This document shows positions 26,731 to 37,656 of a stretch of 64,000 bases of DNA, in pieces. The stretch's first letter is position 1. Each line of letters begins with the position of its first letter. Source of the stretch: Marivirga aurantiaca (GTDB lineage Bacteria; Bacteroidota; Bacteroidia; Cytophagales; Cyclobacteriaceae). The position numbers and the translations under genes were made by a program. The notes below the pieces were generated by a model. It ran no database searches, had not been told where the DNA came from, and saw nothing but the letters and a program-made list of their open reading frames with translations. The stretch is from NCBI RefSeq assembly GCF_016679925.1, contig NZ_JAEQBW010000016.1:1-64000 (forward strand). The letters run 5' to 3'.

Positions 26731-27603
26731 TTATAGAGGAAATATTCTGCCTGCCATATTTTGTGCTTCCCTGAAAGCAGATTGATCAAGACTGAGATCC
26801 TGTCCAACCTCTTCAAAATAAGCTACCATTTGTTCTGTAGCCATATTCCCCACCAAATCATCTTCGGCCATAGGGCAACCACCATAGCCTTTAATTGCGC
26901 CATCAAACCTTAAACATCCAGCCTCAAAAGCCGCTTCTACTTTTTCACGAATAGTCTCGGGAGTACTATGCAAATGAGCACCAAATTCAATTTGAGGGTA
27001 CTTTGGAATAATCTCATTAAAAATCCACGATATATTCTTAGGATTGGAAACGCCTATGGTATCCGCCAGCGAAATAATTGAAACATCTATCTCCTTAAGT
27101 TTCTGCACAAAATCATCTATATAAGAAGCATTGTATGGGTCGCCATAAGGATTTCCAAAACCCATGGATAAATATACTACCAATGTTTTCTCATGCTTCA
27201 CACAAAGGGATTGAATAGCTTTCAAATCTTCCATAGCCGTGGCAATAGAGCGATTGGTATTCCGCTGCTGAAAAGTTTCAGACAAGGAAAGCGGGTAGCC
27301 CAGGTAATCAATCTGAGGAAATGCCACTGCTGACTCTGCCCCTCTTTGATTGGCTATAATAGCCAACAATTTAGACTTAGTTTTGGACAAGTCAATTTTA
27401 TCAAAAACCTCTGCAGTATCACGCAACTGAGGAATGGCCTTAGGGGAAACAAAGCTTCCTGCATCAATAGTATCAAAACCCACCTTCAATAGTTGGTTCA
27501 GGTATGCTATCTTCTGTTCTGTGGGGATAAACTCATGCAAACCCTGCATGGCATCACGAGGGCATTCAATAATTTTTAACCTTTGGCTGCTCTTATTTTT
27601 CAT
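26731..27603 (-). CDS. hydroxymethylglutaryl-CoA lyase
   Basis: 290 residues, close to the usual bacterial length. The HMG-CoA lyase/DRE-TIM signature is present: an N-terminal ECPRDAMQG in place of PRDGLQ, GSFVSPKAIPQ, SLADTIGVSNP, AHLHSTPET (metal His) and the active-site loop GAIKGYGGCPMAEDDLVGN with its Cys. It cleaves HMG-CoA to acetoacetate and acetyl-CoA in leucine degradation. The start ATG at 27603 lies just after an AT-rich leader. It stands alone. Confidence 0.92.
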   Translation of the reverse strand: MKNKSSQRLKIIECPRDAMQGLHEFIPTEQKIAYLNQLLKVGFDTIDAGSFVSPKAIPQLRDTAEVFDKIDLSKTKSKLLAIIANQRGAESAVAFPQIDYLGYPLSLSETFQQRNTNRSIATAMEDLKAIQSLCVKHEKTLVVYLSMGFGNPYGDPYNASYIDDFVQKLKEIDVSIISLADTIGVSNPKNISWIFNEIIPKYPQIEFGAHLHSTPETIREKVEAAFEAGCLRFDGAIKGYGGCPMAEDDLVGNMATEQMVAYFEEVGQDLSLDQSAFREAQNMAGRIFPL

Positions 27604-27726
27604 ATTCCAAAACTAAGCAATCCTGACTAATCCGGAAAAATTTCCAATAAGGATTTATAATCCACTGAATGTATTTATTAATTGCCTGCATCTTGTTAAA
27701 TTTCCACTTCATTCTAAAAACAACCT

Positions 27727-29211
27727 GTGGGAATAGTCATCAAACAAAGTGCTTATGCTTCAGCCATCAGTTATTTCGGTGTGGTAATAGGTGCAATCAA
27801 TATGATTTTTCTCTTTCCTCAATTCTTCACCCCAAAAGAATTAGGGCTATTTAAGGCTATATTTTCAATGGCTATCCTCCTGGCACCTTTTGCCCAGGCC
27901 GGATTAGGCCGAAGTACTTTGCGTTATTTCCCACGGTTTAATAAAAGTAATAAAACAGCGGGCCGGTTTTTAAGCCTGATTTTCATCCTTGGCTTTTTTA
28001 CTATTATGTTGTTTCTGCTGATATTTCAATTAGTGGATGACTGGGTATTTTCTTTCTTTGAAAAAAATGCTCCGGAATTAGTCCATCATTATTGGCTTAT
28101 TTTAATTCTGGCCTTTTTAATGGTATATATCACCATATTTGAAGCCTATTATAAAGCCTTAATGAATATAGTGGTTCCTACTTTCATGAAAGAATTCTTT
28201 CTCAGAATTGTGGTTAGTTTGTTAGGCTTGTTGTACTTCACCGAAATAATTACTTTCCAATGGTTTCTTTATTTTACCATTCTAAGTTATGCATTCAGTT
28301 TAATTTTACTCATTCTTTATTTAGCGGCAAAAAACCAATTACATTTCAATTTTTCCATTTTTCAAATTGATAAGACCTTTTTTAAAGAATTATTGAAATA
28401 TATGGTTTACATAATGGCTGGTGCAGTAGGCTCAGTAATTGTGCTACAAATAGATCAGTTAATGGTAACTGGCTATCTGGGATTGGAGGAAAATGCTATT
28501 TATGTTATCGCCTTCTTTATGGCTACTGTTATAGAAATCCCACGCAGAGCAATTGCTCAAATGTCGGATTCAATTATAGCCAAATCATTTGAATTTGAAA
28601 GGCTGGATGAAGTGAAGAAAATCTACAAACAATCCAGCATTAATCAGTTGATATTAGGGAGCTTTGTTTTTCTATTAATCATTTTAAACCTGGATAATAT
28701 CTATAACATTATGCCAAAAGGTGAAATTTATAATGCAGGTAAATGGATTGTGGTATTGATTGGTTTTGGGAAAATTATAGATATGGGATTTGGGGTGAAT
28801 TCCGAAATCATTGTTTCTTCAAGCCTATACAAAGCCAATATCCTTTTTGTAGTAGTTTTAGCTATTTTAACTGTAGGTTTGAACATACTCCTTATCCCCA
28901 CCTACGGTCTTTTAGGAGCTGCAATTGCCACTTTAAGTGCAATATTCAGTTTCAATTTAATAAAAATGCTTTTTATTTGGTATCACTTTAAATTTCAACC
29001 ATTCTCAATCCATACGTTAACCACCCTGCTATTATCTGCCATTAGTTTTGTGATCGTTTATTTTATTCCGAAAATAGAAAATCCCATCCTTAATATTATG
29101 TGGATAAGCATAATCCTCACACTAGTCTTTAGTAGCCTTATGCTTTTATTTAAACCTTCAAAAGAAATCAATAACCTCTTAAAGCTACTAAAGAATAAAT
29201 TTATCCCTTAA
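27727..29211 (+). CDS. polysaccharide/oligosaccharide flippase (Wzx/MATE-like)
   Basis: 494 residues with about 14 membrane helices. The start is a GTG; the N terminus VIKQSAYASAISYFGVVIGAINMIFLFP resembles Bacteroidota polysaccharide-export flippases. QIDQLMVTGYLGLEENAIYVIAFFMATVIEIPRRAIAQ is also typical. It presumably moves lipid-linked sugars across the inner membrane. Its 3' end overlaps the convergent DegT aminotransferase gene by 11 bp. An aminotransferase of the nucleotide-sugar type next door suits a glycan-biosynthesis role. Confidence 0.88.
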   Translation: MGIVIKQSAYASAISYFGVVIGAINMIFLFPQFFTPKELGLFKAIFSMAILLAPFAQAGLGRSTLRYFPRFNKSNKTAGRFLSLIFILGFFTIMLFLLIFQLVDDWVFSFFEKNAPELVHHYWLILILAFLMVYITIFEAYYKALMNIVVPTFMKEFFLRIVVSLLGLLYFTEIITFQWFLYFTILSYAFSLILLILYLAAKNQLHFNFSIFQIDKTFFKELLKYMVYIMAGAVGSVIVLQIDQLMVTGYLGLEENAIYVIAFFMATVIEIPRRAIAQMSDSIIAKSFEFERLDEVKKIYKQSSINQLILGSFVFLLIILNLDNIYNIMPKGEIYNAGKWIVVLIGFGKIIDMGFGVNSEIIVSSSLYKANILFVVVLAILTVGLNILLIPTYGLLGAAIATLSAIFSFNLIKMLFIWYHFKFQPFSIHTLTTLLLSAISFVIVYFIPKIENPILNIMWISIILTLVFSSLMLLFKPSKEINNLLKLLKNKFIP

Positions 29212-30292
29212 AAAAAACTTTTATCTGTTGGCAAACATAATTGACATCAGCCACTTCATGATTAGGATGAATGGGCAGAGAAAGTATAGTGGCCGCAACC
29301 AATCTTGCATTAGGACAATCAGCCGGAACAGATTTTTGAAAACAATCCATATCACTTAGTGCGGTGGGGTAATGTATATCTGTTTGTATTCCTTTGCTCA
29401 AAAGAAAGTCCTTTAAAGCATCCCGTTTTTCCAGCCTGATCACAAACTGATGATAAACATGTCCATTGTTTTCTTCCGGTAAGGCTATGGGCAAATGGGC
29501 AAGCTCTCGCAAATACATTTTTGCCAATTCTCTTCTCCTATCATTATTTTGCTTTAAGTAAGGCAACCTGGCCATAAGCACAGCCGCCTGGATTTCATCC
29601 ATCCTGCTATTTCTTCCTAATTGTAGGTGGTTATTCCTTTCCTGCTGCCCATGATTGGACCACAGCTTATATTGATGACTAAAATGGGCATCATTGGTAA
29701 CAATGCAACCTGCATCACCCAATGCCCCTAGGTTTTTGGTAGGGTAAAAACTAAATGCTGCCATATGCCCAAACGTTCCTGCCAGGCAATTATTCAAAGT
29801 AGATCCATGGGCTTGCGCACAATCCTCTATTAACAACAGCTGATGTTCATCACACATCTGCCTGAATTGTTTTATCTCAGGATGCGTACTGCCAAAAAGA
29901 TGTGGGACAATAATAGCCTTGGTCTTTCCGCCTAATAAAGCTTCTGTACTGCTGATATCCAACCCATAATGTGTTAAATCCACATCTCCAAACACAGGTT
30001 TTGCTCCCACTAACTGCACTACTGAAGCATCTGAAAACCAGGTAAAGGCAGGCACTATCACCTCATCACCAGCACCTATTTCATGAGCTCTTAAAATAAT
30101 CTCCAATGCATCTGTACAATTGGCCGTAGGTATAAAATGATCAATGCTTAAATACTTTTTAAAACTTGATTCAAACAAGGTACTATACTTCCCATTGAAA
30201 AAAACACCACTATCCATTACCTCCTGAACAGCCTTTTGCACATCCTCCGGAACAGGACTCAATCGCACAAATGGAATAGTTCTATCTAACAT
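29201..30292 (-). CDS. DegT/DnrJ/EryC1/StrS-family PLP aminotransferase
   Basis: 363 residues, full length. It begins TIPFVRLSPVPEDVQKAVQEVMDSG as in sugar aminotransferases. The PLP-stacking segment LLIEDCAQAHGS and the Schiff-base Lys in FSFYPTKNLGALGDAG (about 185) are intact. It probably aminates a nucleotide-linked keto-sugar for surface polysaccharide. It converges with the flippase gene and overlaps it by 11 bp. Confidence 0.9.
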   Translation of the reverse strand: MLDRTIPFVRLSPVPEDVQKAVQEVMDSGVFFNGKYSTLFESSFKKYLSIDHFIPTANCTDALEIILRAHEIGAGDEVIVPAFTWFSDASVVQLVGAKPVFGDVDLTHYGLDISSTEALLGGKTKAIIVPHLFGSTHPEIKQFRQMCDEHQLLLIEDCAQAHGSTLNNCLAGTFGHMAAFSFYPTKNLGALGDAGCIVTNDAHFSHQYKLWSNHGQQERNNHLQLGRNSRMDEIQAAVLMARLPYLKQNNDRRRELAKMYLRELAHLPIALPEENNGHVYHQFVIRLEKRDALKDFLLSKGIQTDIHYPTALSDMDCFQKSVPADCPNARLVAATILSLPIHPNHEVADVNYVCQQIKVFFKG

Positions 30293-30438
30293 CTTTTCAA
30301 GATATGGTCCACATTAACAAGATCAAAGCTAAATATATTGAGGAATTTATTTAGCATTGCTCAATCCTTTTTCAAATTAAATTAGGCTTTCAAATTGCAA
30401 ATGCGTTATTTTCGAGATTCATATAATACAAAACATAA

Positions 30439-31410
30439 ATGAATAAAGTAGCCATATTTACTTCAGGAGGCGATGCTCCGGGAATGAACGCCTGTATTAG
30501 GGCGGCTGTAAGGGGTGCCATATATCATGGAATTGAAATTTGTGGTATCTACAGAGGATATGATGGAATGATTGAGGGAGATATTGAACCCATGAATTCC
30601 TATTCTGTCAGTAATATAATTCAAAAAGGAGGCACCATTCTAAAATCAGCTCGTAGTAAAGAGTTCATGACTAAAGAAGGCAGGCAAAAAGCTTATGACC
30701 AACTAAAAAAGAAAGGCATTGAAGGATTGATTGCCGTTGGTGGAGATGGAACATTTACTGGTGCAAAAGTGTTTTTTGAAGAATTTGGATTGCCAACTGT
30801 TGGCGCTCCTGGTACTATTGATAATGATTTATTTGGCACTGATTACACTATTGGATTTGATACAGCTGTCAATACCGCTTTGGATGCGATTGACAAGATC
30901 AGAGATACAGCCAACTCACACAATAGATTATTCTTTGTGGAGGTAATGGGACGTGATTCAGGTTATATTGCCATCCGATCGGGAATTGGCGGAGGTGCTG
31001 AATTAGTAATGGTACCGGAAACGGCCACCTCCATTACTGAAGTGATCACCACTTTGCAGGAAGGTTGGAACAGGCAAAAAACATCCTCGATCGTAGTAGT
31101 GGCCGAAGGGGACGAAGAAGGCAATGCAATGGAAATAGCTGAAAAAGTAAAAAGCCAAATTCATATGAAAGATGTAAAAGTTTCTATTCTAGGCCATATT
31201 CAAAGGGGTGGATCACCCAGTGCTCAGGATAGAATACTGGCCAGTAGGCTGGGACTTGGAGCTTTGGAAGGCTTAATGAGTGGCCAGAAAAATGTCATGG
31301 CAGGTATCATCAATGATAAATTGGTGTATACTTCCTTTGAAGAAAGTATTGGAAAAACGAAAGCACTCAATCAGGATTTGATCAGAATGGTCAAAATATT
31401 GAGTGTATAA
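30439..31410 (+). CDS. pfkA: ATP-dependent 6-phosphofructokinase
   Basis: 323 residues, normal bacterial length. IFTSGGDAPGMNACIRAAVR (5-24) and GGDGTFTGA form the ATP site; the catalytic Asp is in GTIDND; EVMGRDSGYIA and HIQRGGSPSAQDR bind fructose 6-phosphate and the effector. It phosphorylates fructose 6-phosphate in glycolysis, downstream of the glucose made by the glucan locus. A 110-bp inverted-repeat element follows it. Confidence 0.97.
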   Translation: MNKVAIFTSGGDAPGMNACIRAAVRGAIYHGIEICGIYRGYDGMIEGDIEPMNSYSVSNIIQKGGTILKSARSKEFMTKEGRQKAYDQLKKKGIEGLIAVGGDGTFTGAKVFFEEFGLPTVGAPGTIDNDLFGTDYTIGFDTAVNTALDAIDKIRDTANSHNRLFFVEVMGRDSGYIAIRSGIGGGAELVMVPETATSITEVITTLQEGWNRQKTSSIVVVAEGDEEGNAMEIAEKVKSQIHMKDVKVSILGHIQRGGSPSAQDRILASRLGLGALEGLMSGQKNVMAGIINDKLVYTSFEESIGKTKALNQDLIRMVKILSV

Positions 31411-31416
31411 TTTTCA

Positions 31417-31526
31417 ATGTTGTTTAGTTAAGACAAACTTCTCAGTCTTTGGCTGGCTTCTCTTTATCCAGTTGGTTATTGGATAGAGGGTTGGAGGTTT
31501 TAGTTTAAAACTTAACTAAACAACAT
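31417..31526. repeat. 110-bp element with perfect 16-bp terminal inverted repeats
   Basis: ATGTTGTTTAGTTAAG (31417-31432) and CTTAACTAAACAACAT (31511-31526) are perfect reverse complements around 78 bp. The interior holds a second smaller dyad (TATCCA...TGGATA). The element fills much of the 247-bp gap between pfkA and the GSCFA gene. It could be a MITE-like insertion or a long stem-loop RNA/terminator; no long U-run follows the outer stem. Confidence 0.7.
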
Positions 31527-31657
31527 GAGTGTAATTTCATTCAATGCGTAGGATCTATGATTGAAGATCTTTTTAGTAGAATTGAAATTGTTTTGGTTGA
31601 TAAAAAATGACTAGGATTCACATTCTTCTCAAAAAATAATATTTGATAATTTAAATA

Positions 31658-32647
31658 ATGGAATTCAAAACAACGCTTGAAATAAAGCCTGCACAGGAAA
31701 AAATCCACCCTCATTATATGGTGGCTTCCATAGGCTCATGCTTTGCAGATCATATTGGGCACAGATTTGAGGAAATGAAAATGGATATTTTGAGTAATCC
31801 ATTCGGAATCATTTATAATCCGATTTCTCAAATGCGACTGATAAACTTATGCCTGGAAGGCAAGCAACTCAACCCGGAACATATTGTTGAAAACCAGGAT
31901 ATTTATAATCATTTGGATGCCCATTCCATGTTCGGAAAGAAAGATCTGGACGATTTAAAATCAGGAATTCAGGTAGCTTCGAATGCATTCAAAAATTATC
32001 TGGAAAATGCCAAAGTGCTTATTTTGACATTTGGTACTGCATGGGTGTTCAAATATGAAAAAACAGGTGAGATCGTGGCCAATTGTCATAAACTCCCCTC
32101 CCATCACTTCACAAAAGAACTGCTGACTATAGATAACATCACTGAAGAAGTAATTTCCACACTTGAAAAAGTGAAAGAAATTAATCCTGCTATTCGTGTT
32201 ATACTCACTGTAAGCCCTGTTCGCCATATTAAAGAGGGAATTCCTGAAAATATGTTAAGCAAATCCATTTTAAGGGTAGCTACAGATACCATAGAGAAAT
32301 CCTTAAAAGATACTTCTTATTTTCCTGCTTTTGAATTAATGATGGATGATTTACGTGACTACCGCTTTTGTGGAGAAGATATGATCCACCCCAATATTAT
32401 GGCTCGTAACTACATTTGGAAAAAATTCCGGGAAACTTATTTTTCTGATGCTTTATTTACTTATTGTGATAAATGGCAATCCATCAAAAATGATTTGAGC
32501 CATCGTGTGATGAACCCGGGTTCAATCGAACACGTACAATTTCTAGAGGCGTTATTAAAAAAACTGGAGAAATTTTCGGTTATCGGTAACGTAAATGCTG
32601 AAAAAGAATATGTGCAAAAAGAATTAGAAGATGCCAAAAGCCAATAA
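31658..32647 (+). CDS. GSCFA-domain protein
   Basis: 329 residues. The family motif is visible as [12 protein letters not shown] (about 23-34), with [31 protein letters not shown] and [22 protein letters not shown] proteins have an SGNH-hydrolase-like layout with Ser in GSCF and a C-terminal D-x-x-H (here EDMIHP), but their substrate is unknown. The 3' end overlaps the DUF255 gene by 17 bp in another frame, so the three genes to priA are probably co-transcribed. Confidence 0.9.
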   Translation: MEFKTTLEIKPAQEKIHPHYMVASIGSCFADHIGHRFEEMKMDILSNPFGIIYNPISQMRLINLCLEGKQLNPEHIVENQDIYNHLDAHSMFGKKDLDDLKSGIQVASNAFKNYLENAKVLILTFGTAWVFKYEKTGEIVANCHKLPSHHFTKELLTIDNITEEVISTLEKVKEINPAIRVILTVSPVRHIKEGIPENMLSKSILRVATDTIEKSLKDTSYFPAFELMMDDLRDYRFCGEDMIHPNIMARNYIWKKFRETYFSDALFTYCDKWQSIKNDLSHRVMNPGSIEHVQFLEALLKKLEKFSVIGNVNAEKEYVQKELEDAKSQ

Positions 32648-34658
32648 GTTAATTGATGAAAGCAGTCCTTATTTATTACAACATGCCCATAATCCTGTAA
32701 ACTGGCAGGCCTGGAACGCTGAATCATTAAAGGAAGCACAACAACAGGATAAACCCATTTTATTGAGTATTGGCTACTCTGCCTGCCATTGGTGCCATGT
32801 AATGGAACATGAATCATTTGAGGATGAACAAGTTGCTCAAATCATGAATGAGAATTTTGTGTGCATAAAAGTAGACAGGGAAGAACGTCCGGATGTAGAC
32901 CAAATTTACATGGATGCTGTACAAACCATGGGGTTAAATGGTGGCTGGCCTTTGAATGTATTTCTAATGCCAGACCAAAAGCCTTTTTATGGAGGTACCT
33001 ATTTTCCTAAAAAAAATTGGTTAAGTCTATTGGATAATGTTGCCCTTGCTTATCAGAACAACAGAGAGAAACTTATAGAATCGGCAGATAATTTTGCAGA
33101 GGCGCTTAATAGTTCGGATGCCAGTAGATTACAATTTGGCCAGTCCGACTTACAGGGATTTTCTGCCAAAACTTTGGACGATACTTTCCAGCAGTTGGAA
33201 AAATTCATTGATTGGGATAATGGAGGAACAATAGGTGCCCCAAAATTCCCTATGCCTGCTATTTGGCGTTTTATTAACCGTTATACATCATTAACGGATG
33301 ACAAAAAGGCAATGGAAGCATTGGAATTAACACTCAACTCCATGGCCAGGGGAGGAATCTATGATCAAATTGGCGGTGGCTTTTCACGTTATTCTGTTGA
33401 TGGAGAATGGTTTGCTCCCCATTTTGAGAAAATGCTCTATGACAATGGTCAATTAATCAGCTTATATGCCAATGCTTACCGCCTGACCAAAAATGTTTAC
33501 TTCAGATCTATTTATAAAGCATCCATTTCATTCATACAAAGAGAATTAATGGATGAAAAGGGTGGCTTTTATTCTGCTCTGGATGCTGATTCTGAAGGGG
33601 AAGAGGGGAAATTTTATGTTTGGACTTATGAGGAATGGGAAAATGCATTAGGTGAAAACAGCGAATTGATGGCCAGGTTTTTCAATATTTCCGCACATGG
33701 AAATTGGGAGAAAGGACAAAATATCCCTTATCAAAACAGCAGTCCGGAGGAATTTTGCAAGGCAGGAAATCATGACCTTCAGGAATTCCTGAAAAAACTG
33801 GAAGTCTCAAAAAAAACATTACTGGCAAAAAGGCAAGAAAGGATCAGGCCTGGGCTGGATGACAAAATTCTTTGTGGGTGGAACGCCTTAATGCTTAATG
33901 GATTATGTGATGCATACAAAGCCGAACCGAAAGAAGAATACCTGCACCTTGCCAAAAGGAATTTTGAATTCATTTACAGCAATATGTTGTATGGTAGCCG
34001 TTTGTTCAGAAATTATAAAAATGGGAAAGCCAGTATAGATGCTTATCTGGAAGATTATGCCTTGTGCATCCAGGCTTTCATTTCTTATGCTGAAATTTCA
34101 GGCAATACAGATGCCTTGCAAAAAGCAGTAGACCTTGCAGATTATACTATAGAAAACTTCTTTGATAAAAACGAAAAACTATTTTTCTATACAGATAACC
34201 AATCAGAAAAATTAATCGCTCGTAAAAAGGAGCTTTTCGATAATGTAATACCTGCCTCCAATTCTGTTATGGCAGAAAACCTGCATTGGTTGAGTATCTT
34301 GAGTGGGAAAACGCAATACATGGAAATATCCGATGACATGTTGCAACAAGTGCAACATTTCTTAAAAAAGGAACCACGATATATGTCCAACTGGGCTTCC
34401 GCCTTATTGCTAAAAGCCTATCATTCATATGATGTAGTGATTTTGGGTCCTGAAGCTAAAAACATGCAACAACAACTTTGGGCAGACCATCATCCCAATG
34501 CGATAATTCTGGCCAGGGAAAAAGCAGATTCAGGATTAGCAGTTTTTAAAGGAAAAGAGCTTTTAAAAGAACAAACCACTATATTTGTTTGCCAGAAAAA
34601 CGCCTGTCAAAAACCAGTGTATACGGTGGGCGAAGCTATTGAGCAAATGAGAAAATGA
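32631..34658 (+). CDS. thioredoxin-domain protein of the DUF255/YyaL (SPATA20) family
   Basis: 675 residues, the usual size. An N-terminal thioredoxin-like domain contains [16 protein letters not shown] (Cys 52 and Cys 55) and [14 protein letters not shown]; the C-terminal alpha/alpha-toroid region resembles N-acylglucosamine 2-epimerase-like folds ([47 protein letters not shown]). The function is not established. It overlaps GSCFA by 17 bp upstream and priA by 4 bp downstream. Confidence 0.93.
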   Translation: MPKANKLIDESSPYLLQHAHNPVNWQAWNAESLKEAQQQDKPILLSIGYSACHWCHVMEHESFEDEQVAQIMNENFVCIKVDREERPDVDQIYMDAVQTMGLNGGWPLNVFLMPDQKPFYGGTYFPKKNWLSLLDNVALAYQNNREKLIESADNFAEALNSSDASRLQFGQSDLQGFSAKTLDDTFQQLEKFIDWDNGGTIGAPKFPMPAIWRFINRYTSLTDDKKAMEALELTLNSMARGGIYDQIGGGFSRYSVDGEWFAPHFEKMLYDNGQLISLYANAYRLTKNVYFRSIYKASISFIQRELMDEKGGFYSALDADSEGEEGKFYVWTYEEWENALGENSELMARFFNISAHGNWEKGQNIPYQNSSPEEFCKAGNHDLQEFLKKLEVSKKTLLAKRQERIRPGLDDKILCGWNALMLNGLCDAYKAEPKEEYLHLAKRNFEFIYSNMLYGSRLFRNYKNGKASIDAYLEDYALCIQAFISYAEISGNTDALQKAVDLADYTIENFFDKNEKLFFYTDNQSEKLIARKKELFDNVIPASNSVMAENLHWLSILSGKTQYMEISDDMLQQVQHFLKKEPRYMSNWASALLLKAYHSYDVVILGPEAKNMQQQLWADHHPNAIILAREKADSGLAVFKGKELLKEQTTIFVCQKNACQKPVYTVGEAIEQMRK

Positions 34659-37177
34659 GCCAGTTAAACCTGCAGGATACTCAAACAGATACTACAAAAG
34701 CCACGCTATTTGCCCAGGTGCTATTGCCATTGCCCCTACCAAAAACCTTTACTTATAGAATTCCCCGTAACCTTGAAAACAATGTTCAGATAGGAATTCG
34801 AGCCATAGTTCCATTTGGCAAAAAGAAAATCATAACCGGTATCGTGAAAGAAATTCACGAAGTGCCACCAGCAGACTACGAAGCTAAATATTTACTGGAA
34901 GTACTGGATGAATTTCCCATACTCAGCGACCAGCAATTCAAGCTTTTTGAATGGATGGCACAGTATTACATGTGCACAGAAGGCGAAGTGATGAATATAG
35001 CTTTGCCATCAGGCATGAAACTAAGTAGTGAATCTAAAATTCAACTCAATCCGGCATTTGACCTTAGTAACTCGCCTTATATTTTTAGCTCATTGGAAAA
35101 TGTTGTATTGGATTTATTGAAAAAGGAAAGCCTTTTGTCCTATCAACAGATAGCTGATATCAGCAACGCCAAGCAAAGTAGTTTGTTGATCAAAGATTTG
35201 TTAAAGAAGCAAGCCATTCTTTTAATAGAGCAGGTTCAGGAAAAATACAAGCCCAAAACAGAAAAGTTTATCAGGTTGCATGAACAATACCTGGACAAAA
35301 AAGCATTGTCTGCCCTAATGGATGCCCTTGATAAGAAACCTAAACAGCTGGACATCCTTCTAAAATACCTCCAGCAACTACCCGTATTCTCTTCTCCTGA
35401 GGAAAACAAAAATGGACTTAGCAAAAATGTGTTTAAAGCAGAAGAATTTTCTGCTTCTTCCCTTTCTACTCTTATTAAAAATAAAGTTTTTGAAGAGTTT
35501 GAGAAGATTGTCTCCCGCTTGGATTATCTCACTAGAGGAAAATTTATTGATACGCTCATTCAATTAAGCCCTGCACAACAACTATGCAAAGATGAAATTA
35601 ACGCCTCCTTTGCTGCCCACCCTGTCACCTTGCTGCATGGAGTAACAGGCAGTGGCAAAACGGAAATTTATCTTTCCTTTATTCAGGAAGTAATTGAAAG
35701 TGGTTCGCAAGCTTTGTTTCTACTACCAGAAATTGCCATAACCACTCAAATGATACAACGGGTAAGGAAAATATTTGGAGACCAGGTGGGAGTTTACCAT
35801 TCCAAATTTTCAGATGCAGAGCGTGTGGAGGTTTGGCAAGGCGTGGCAGAAGGTCGTATTAATTTTGTGATTGGAGTACGATCTTCAGTATTACTTCCAT
35901 TCAATAACCTTTCCTTAATAGTTGTGGATGAGGAACATGAGAGCAGCTATAAACAATTTGATCCTGCCCCCAGGTATCATGCACGCGATACTGCCATTGT
36001 ATTAGGACAAATACATCAAGCACCCGTTTTGTTAGGTTCAGCCACCCCTGCCTATGAAAGCTATTATAATGCACAAAATGGGAAATATGGATTCGTTACT
36101 TTAACAGAGCGTTATGGTGAAGGCAAGTTACCTGAAATTGAACTAGTGGATATGCGCAGAATGACTGCCAAAAAGCAAGTAACAGATGACTACAGCCATA
36201 CATTTCTCACTGTAATGCAAGAAGAATTAGGGAAAGGCAATCAGGCAATTATTTTTCAAAACCGAAGAGGCTATGCCCCCTACTTACAATGTGAAACCTG
36301 TGGATGGATTTCAGAATGTGAAAACTGCTCTGTAAGCCTCACTTATCATATGCATCAGCATGAATTGAAATGCCACTACTGTGGCTTTAGGCAGAAAAGT
36401 CCTGCGGCTTGTTTAAATTGTGAGTCCACCGCCTTAAAAATGAAAGGGTTTGGTACTGAGAAAATAGAGGATGATTTAAAACTCCATTTCCCTGAAACAA
36501 GAATTCAAAGAATGGACAGGGATACCACCCGGAAAAAATATAGTTATCAGCAGATAATAGAGGCTTTTGAATCTGGTGAAACACAGGTATTAATTGGCAC
36601 ACAAATGGTAAGCAAGGGGCTGGATTTTGAAAATGTTAGCCTGGTAGGCATAGTTGATGCAGACCGCATTATGTATTATCCTGATTTTCGGGCAGAAGAA
36701 AGAGCTTTTCAGTTGATGTTGCAGGTAAGTGGTCGTGCAGGAAGAAGCAAGAAAGCGGGTAAGGTACTGGTGCAAAGTTTTCAGAAAGATCATCCTTTGT
36801 TTCAGTATCTATTGCGCTATGATTATGAAGGCTTTTATCAACTTCAGCTGAAAGAAAGGCATTCTTTCTTCTATCCCCCATTTTGCAGATTGATCAGAAT
36901 CATACTCAAAGGTCAGCAATCATCTGTTACAAAAAATGGTGCCACCCAATTATATGAAGCCTTGCTTCAACCATTGGGATCACAAAGAATGCTGGCACCA
37001 CATGAGCCTATGATTGCCAAAATCAGAAACATTTACCATATGGAAATATGGATTAAGCTGGAAAAAGGGTTTCCATTGGAAGGCACAAAAAAGCAAATAT
37101 TGCAGGCAGTGGAAAAAATGAAAGAAAACAGCCATTTTAGAAAACTGAGGATAGTCTATGATGTCGATCCACAATAA
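34655..37177 (+). CDS. priA: primosomal protein N' (replication restart helicase)
   Basis: 840 residues. The N-terminal 3'-end-binding domain is followed by Walker A GVTGSGKT (about 329-336), the DEEH box [14 protein letters not shown] (about 424), the zinc-binding region with eight Cys (CETC, CENC, CHYC, CLNC, about 546-590) and helicase motifs [11 protein letters not shown] and QVSGRAGR. It reloads the replicative helicase at stalled forks. The start ATG overlaps the DUF255 stop (ATGA). Confidence 0.96.
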   Translation: MSQLNLQDTQTDTTKATLFAQVLLPLPLPKTFTYRIPRNLENNVQIGIRAIVPFGKKKIITGIVKEIHEVPPADYEAKYLLEVLDEFPILSDQQFKLFEWMAQYYMCTEGEVMNIALPSGMKLSSESKIQLNPAFDLSNSPYIFSSLENVVLDLLKKESLLSYQQIADISNAKQSSLLIKDLLKKQAILLIEQVQEKYKPKTEKFIRLHEQYLDKKALSALMDALDKKPKQLDILLKYLQQLPVFSSPEENKNGLSKNVFKAEEFSASSLSTLIKNKVFEEFEKIVSRLDYLTRGKFIDTLIQLSPAQQLCKDEINASFAAHPVTLLHGVTGSGKTEIYLSFIQEVIESGSQALFLLPEIAITTQMIQRVRKIFGDQVGVYHSKFSDAERVEVWQGVAEGRINFVIGVRSSVLLPFNNLSLIVVDEEHESSYKQFDPAPRYHARDTAIVLGQIHQAPVLLGSATPAYESYYNAQNGKYGFVTLTERYGEGKLPEIELVDMRRMTAKKQVTDDYSHTFLTVMQEELGKGNQAIIFQNRRGYAPYLQCETCGWISECENCSVSLTYHMHQHELKCHYCGFRQKSPAACLNCESTALKMKGFGTEKIEDDLKLHFPETRIQRMDRDTTRKKYSYQQIIEAFESGETQVLIGTQMVSKGLDFENVSLVGIVDADRIMYYPDFRAEERAFQLMLQVSGRAGRSKKAGKVLVQSFQKDHPLFQYLLRYDYEGFYQLQLKERHSFFYPPFCRLIRIILKGQQSSVTKNGATQLYEALLQPLGSQRMLAPHEPMIAKIRNIYHMEIWIKLEKGFPLEGTKKQILQAVEKMKENSHFRKLRIVYDVDPQ

Positions 37178-37314
37178 ACCTTTATGATTCATTCCACCAA
37201 CCAGTCTGCAAAAAGTTGTAACATTATTTCCAAATTTATCATAATTACCAACATCTGTAACTACTAACCTATCATCACGTTAATAAGGATATTGTTAACC
37301 TAAAAATTAATACC

Positions 37315-37500
37315 ATGAACGCAGATATTTTGAAAGGAAATTGGAAAGAGAAAAAAGGTAAGTTAAAGCAAAAATACGCTGATCTGACAGATGATGATCT
37401 ACAGTATGCTGAAGGTAAAGAAGACGAACTGGTAGGTCGCGTCCAAAAAAAATTAGGCGTTGGAAAAGATGAGGCCGAAAAGATCATACGCGATATTTAG
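37315..37500 (+). CDS. CsbD-family stress-response protein
   Basis: 61 residues, full length. LKGNWKEKKGKLKQKYADLTDDDLQYAEGKEDELVGRVQKKLG is the CsbD-like pattern. These small hydrophilic proteins are induced by general stress; their mechanism is unknown. It is monocistronic, with 137 bp upstream and a strong terminator downstream. Confidence 0.93.
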   Translation: MNADILKGNWKEKKGKLKQKYADLTDDDLQYAEGKEDELVGRVQKKLGVGKDEAEKIIRDI

Positions 37501-37526
37501 TGTAACCAGCGAATCACTTAAATAAT

Positions 37527-37564
37527 AAAGAGCCCTAAAGCAATACGTTTAGGGCTCTTTTTTT
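37527..37564. terminator. bidirectional intrinsic terminator after csbD-like gene
   Basis: AAAGAGCCCTAAA (37527-37539) pairs with TTTAGGGCTCTTT (37548-37560) around an 8-nt loop and is followed by further T. It separates the CsbD gene from the convergent S9 peptidase gene. Confidence 0.9.
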
Positions 37565-37656
37565 AGAATGCTCTCCACTATGATTTCTTAACTGCTTTTA
37601 CCGGGCTGTTCTTTCTAAATTTTTTAAATGAAGTTTTTAGTCTGTTATCAAAAAAC

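Noticed and set aside
27669-27854. 61-codon frame upstream of the flippase
   Set aside because: It overlaps the flippase start in another frame and has no coding features; the GTG at 27727 gives the family's normal N terminus.
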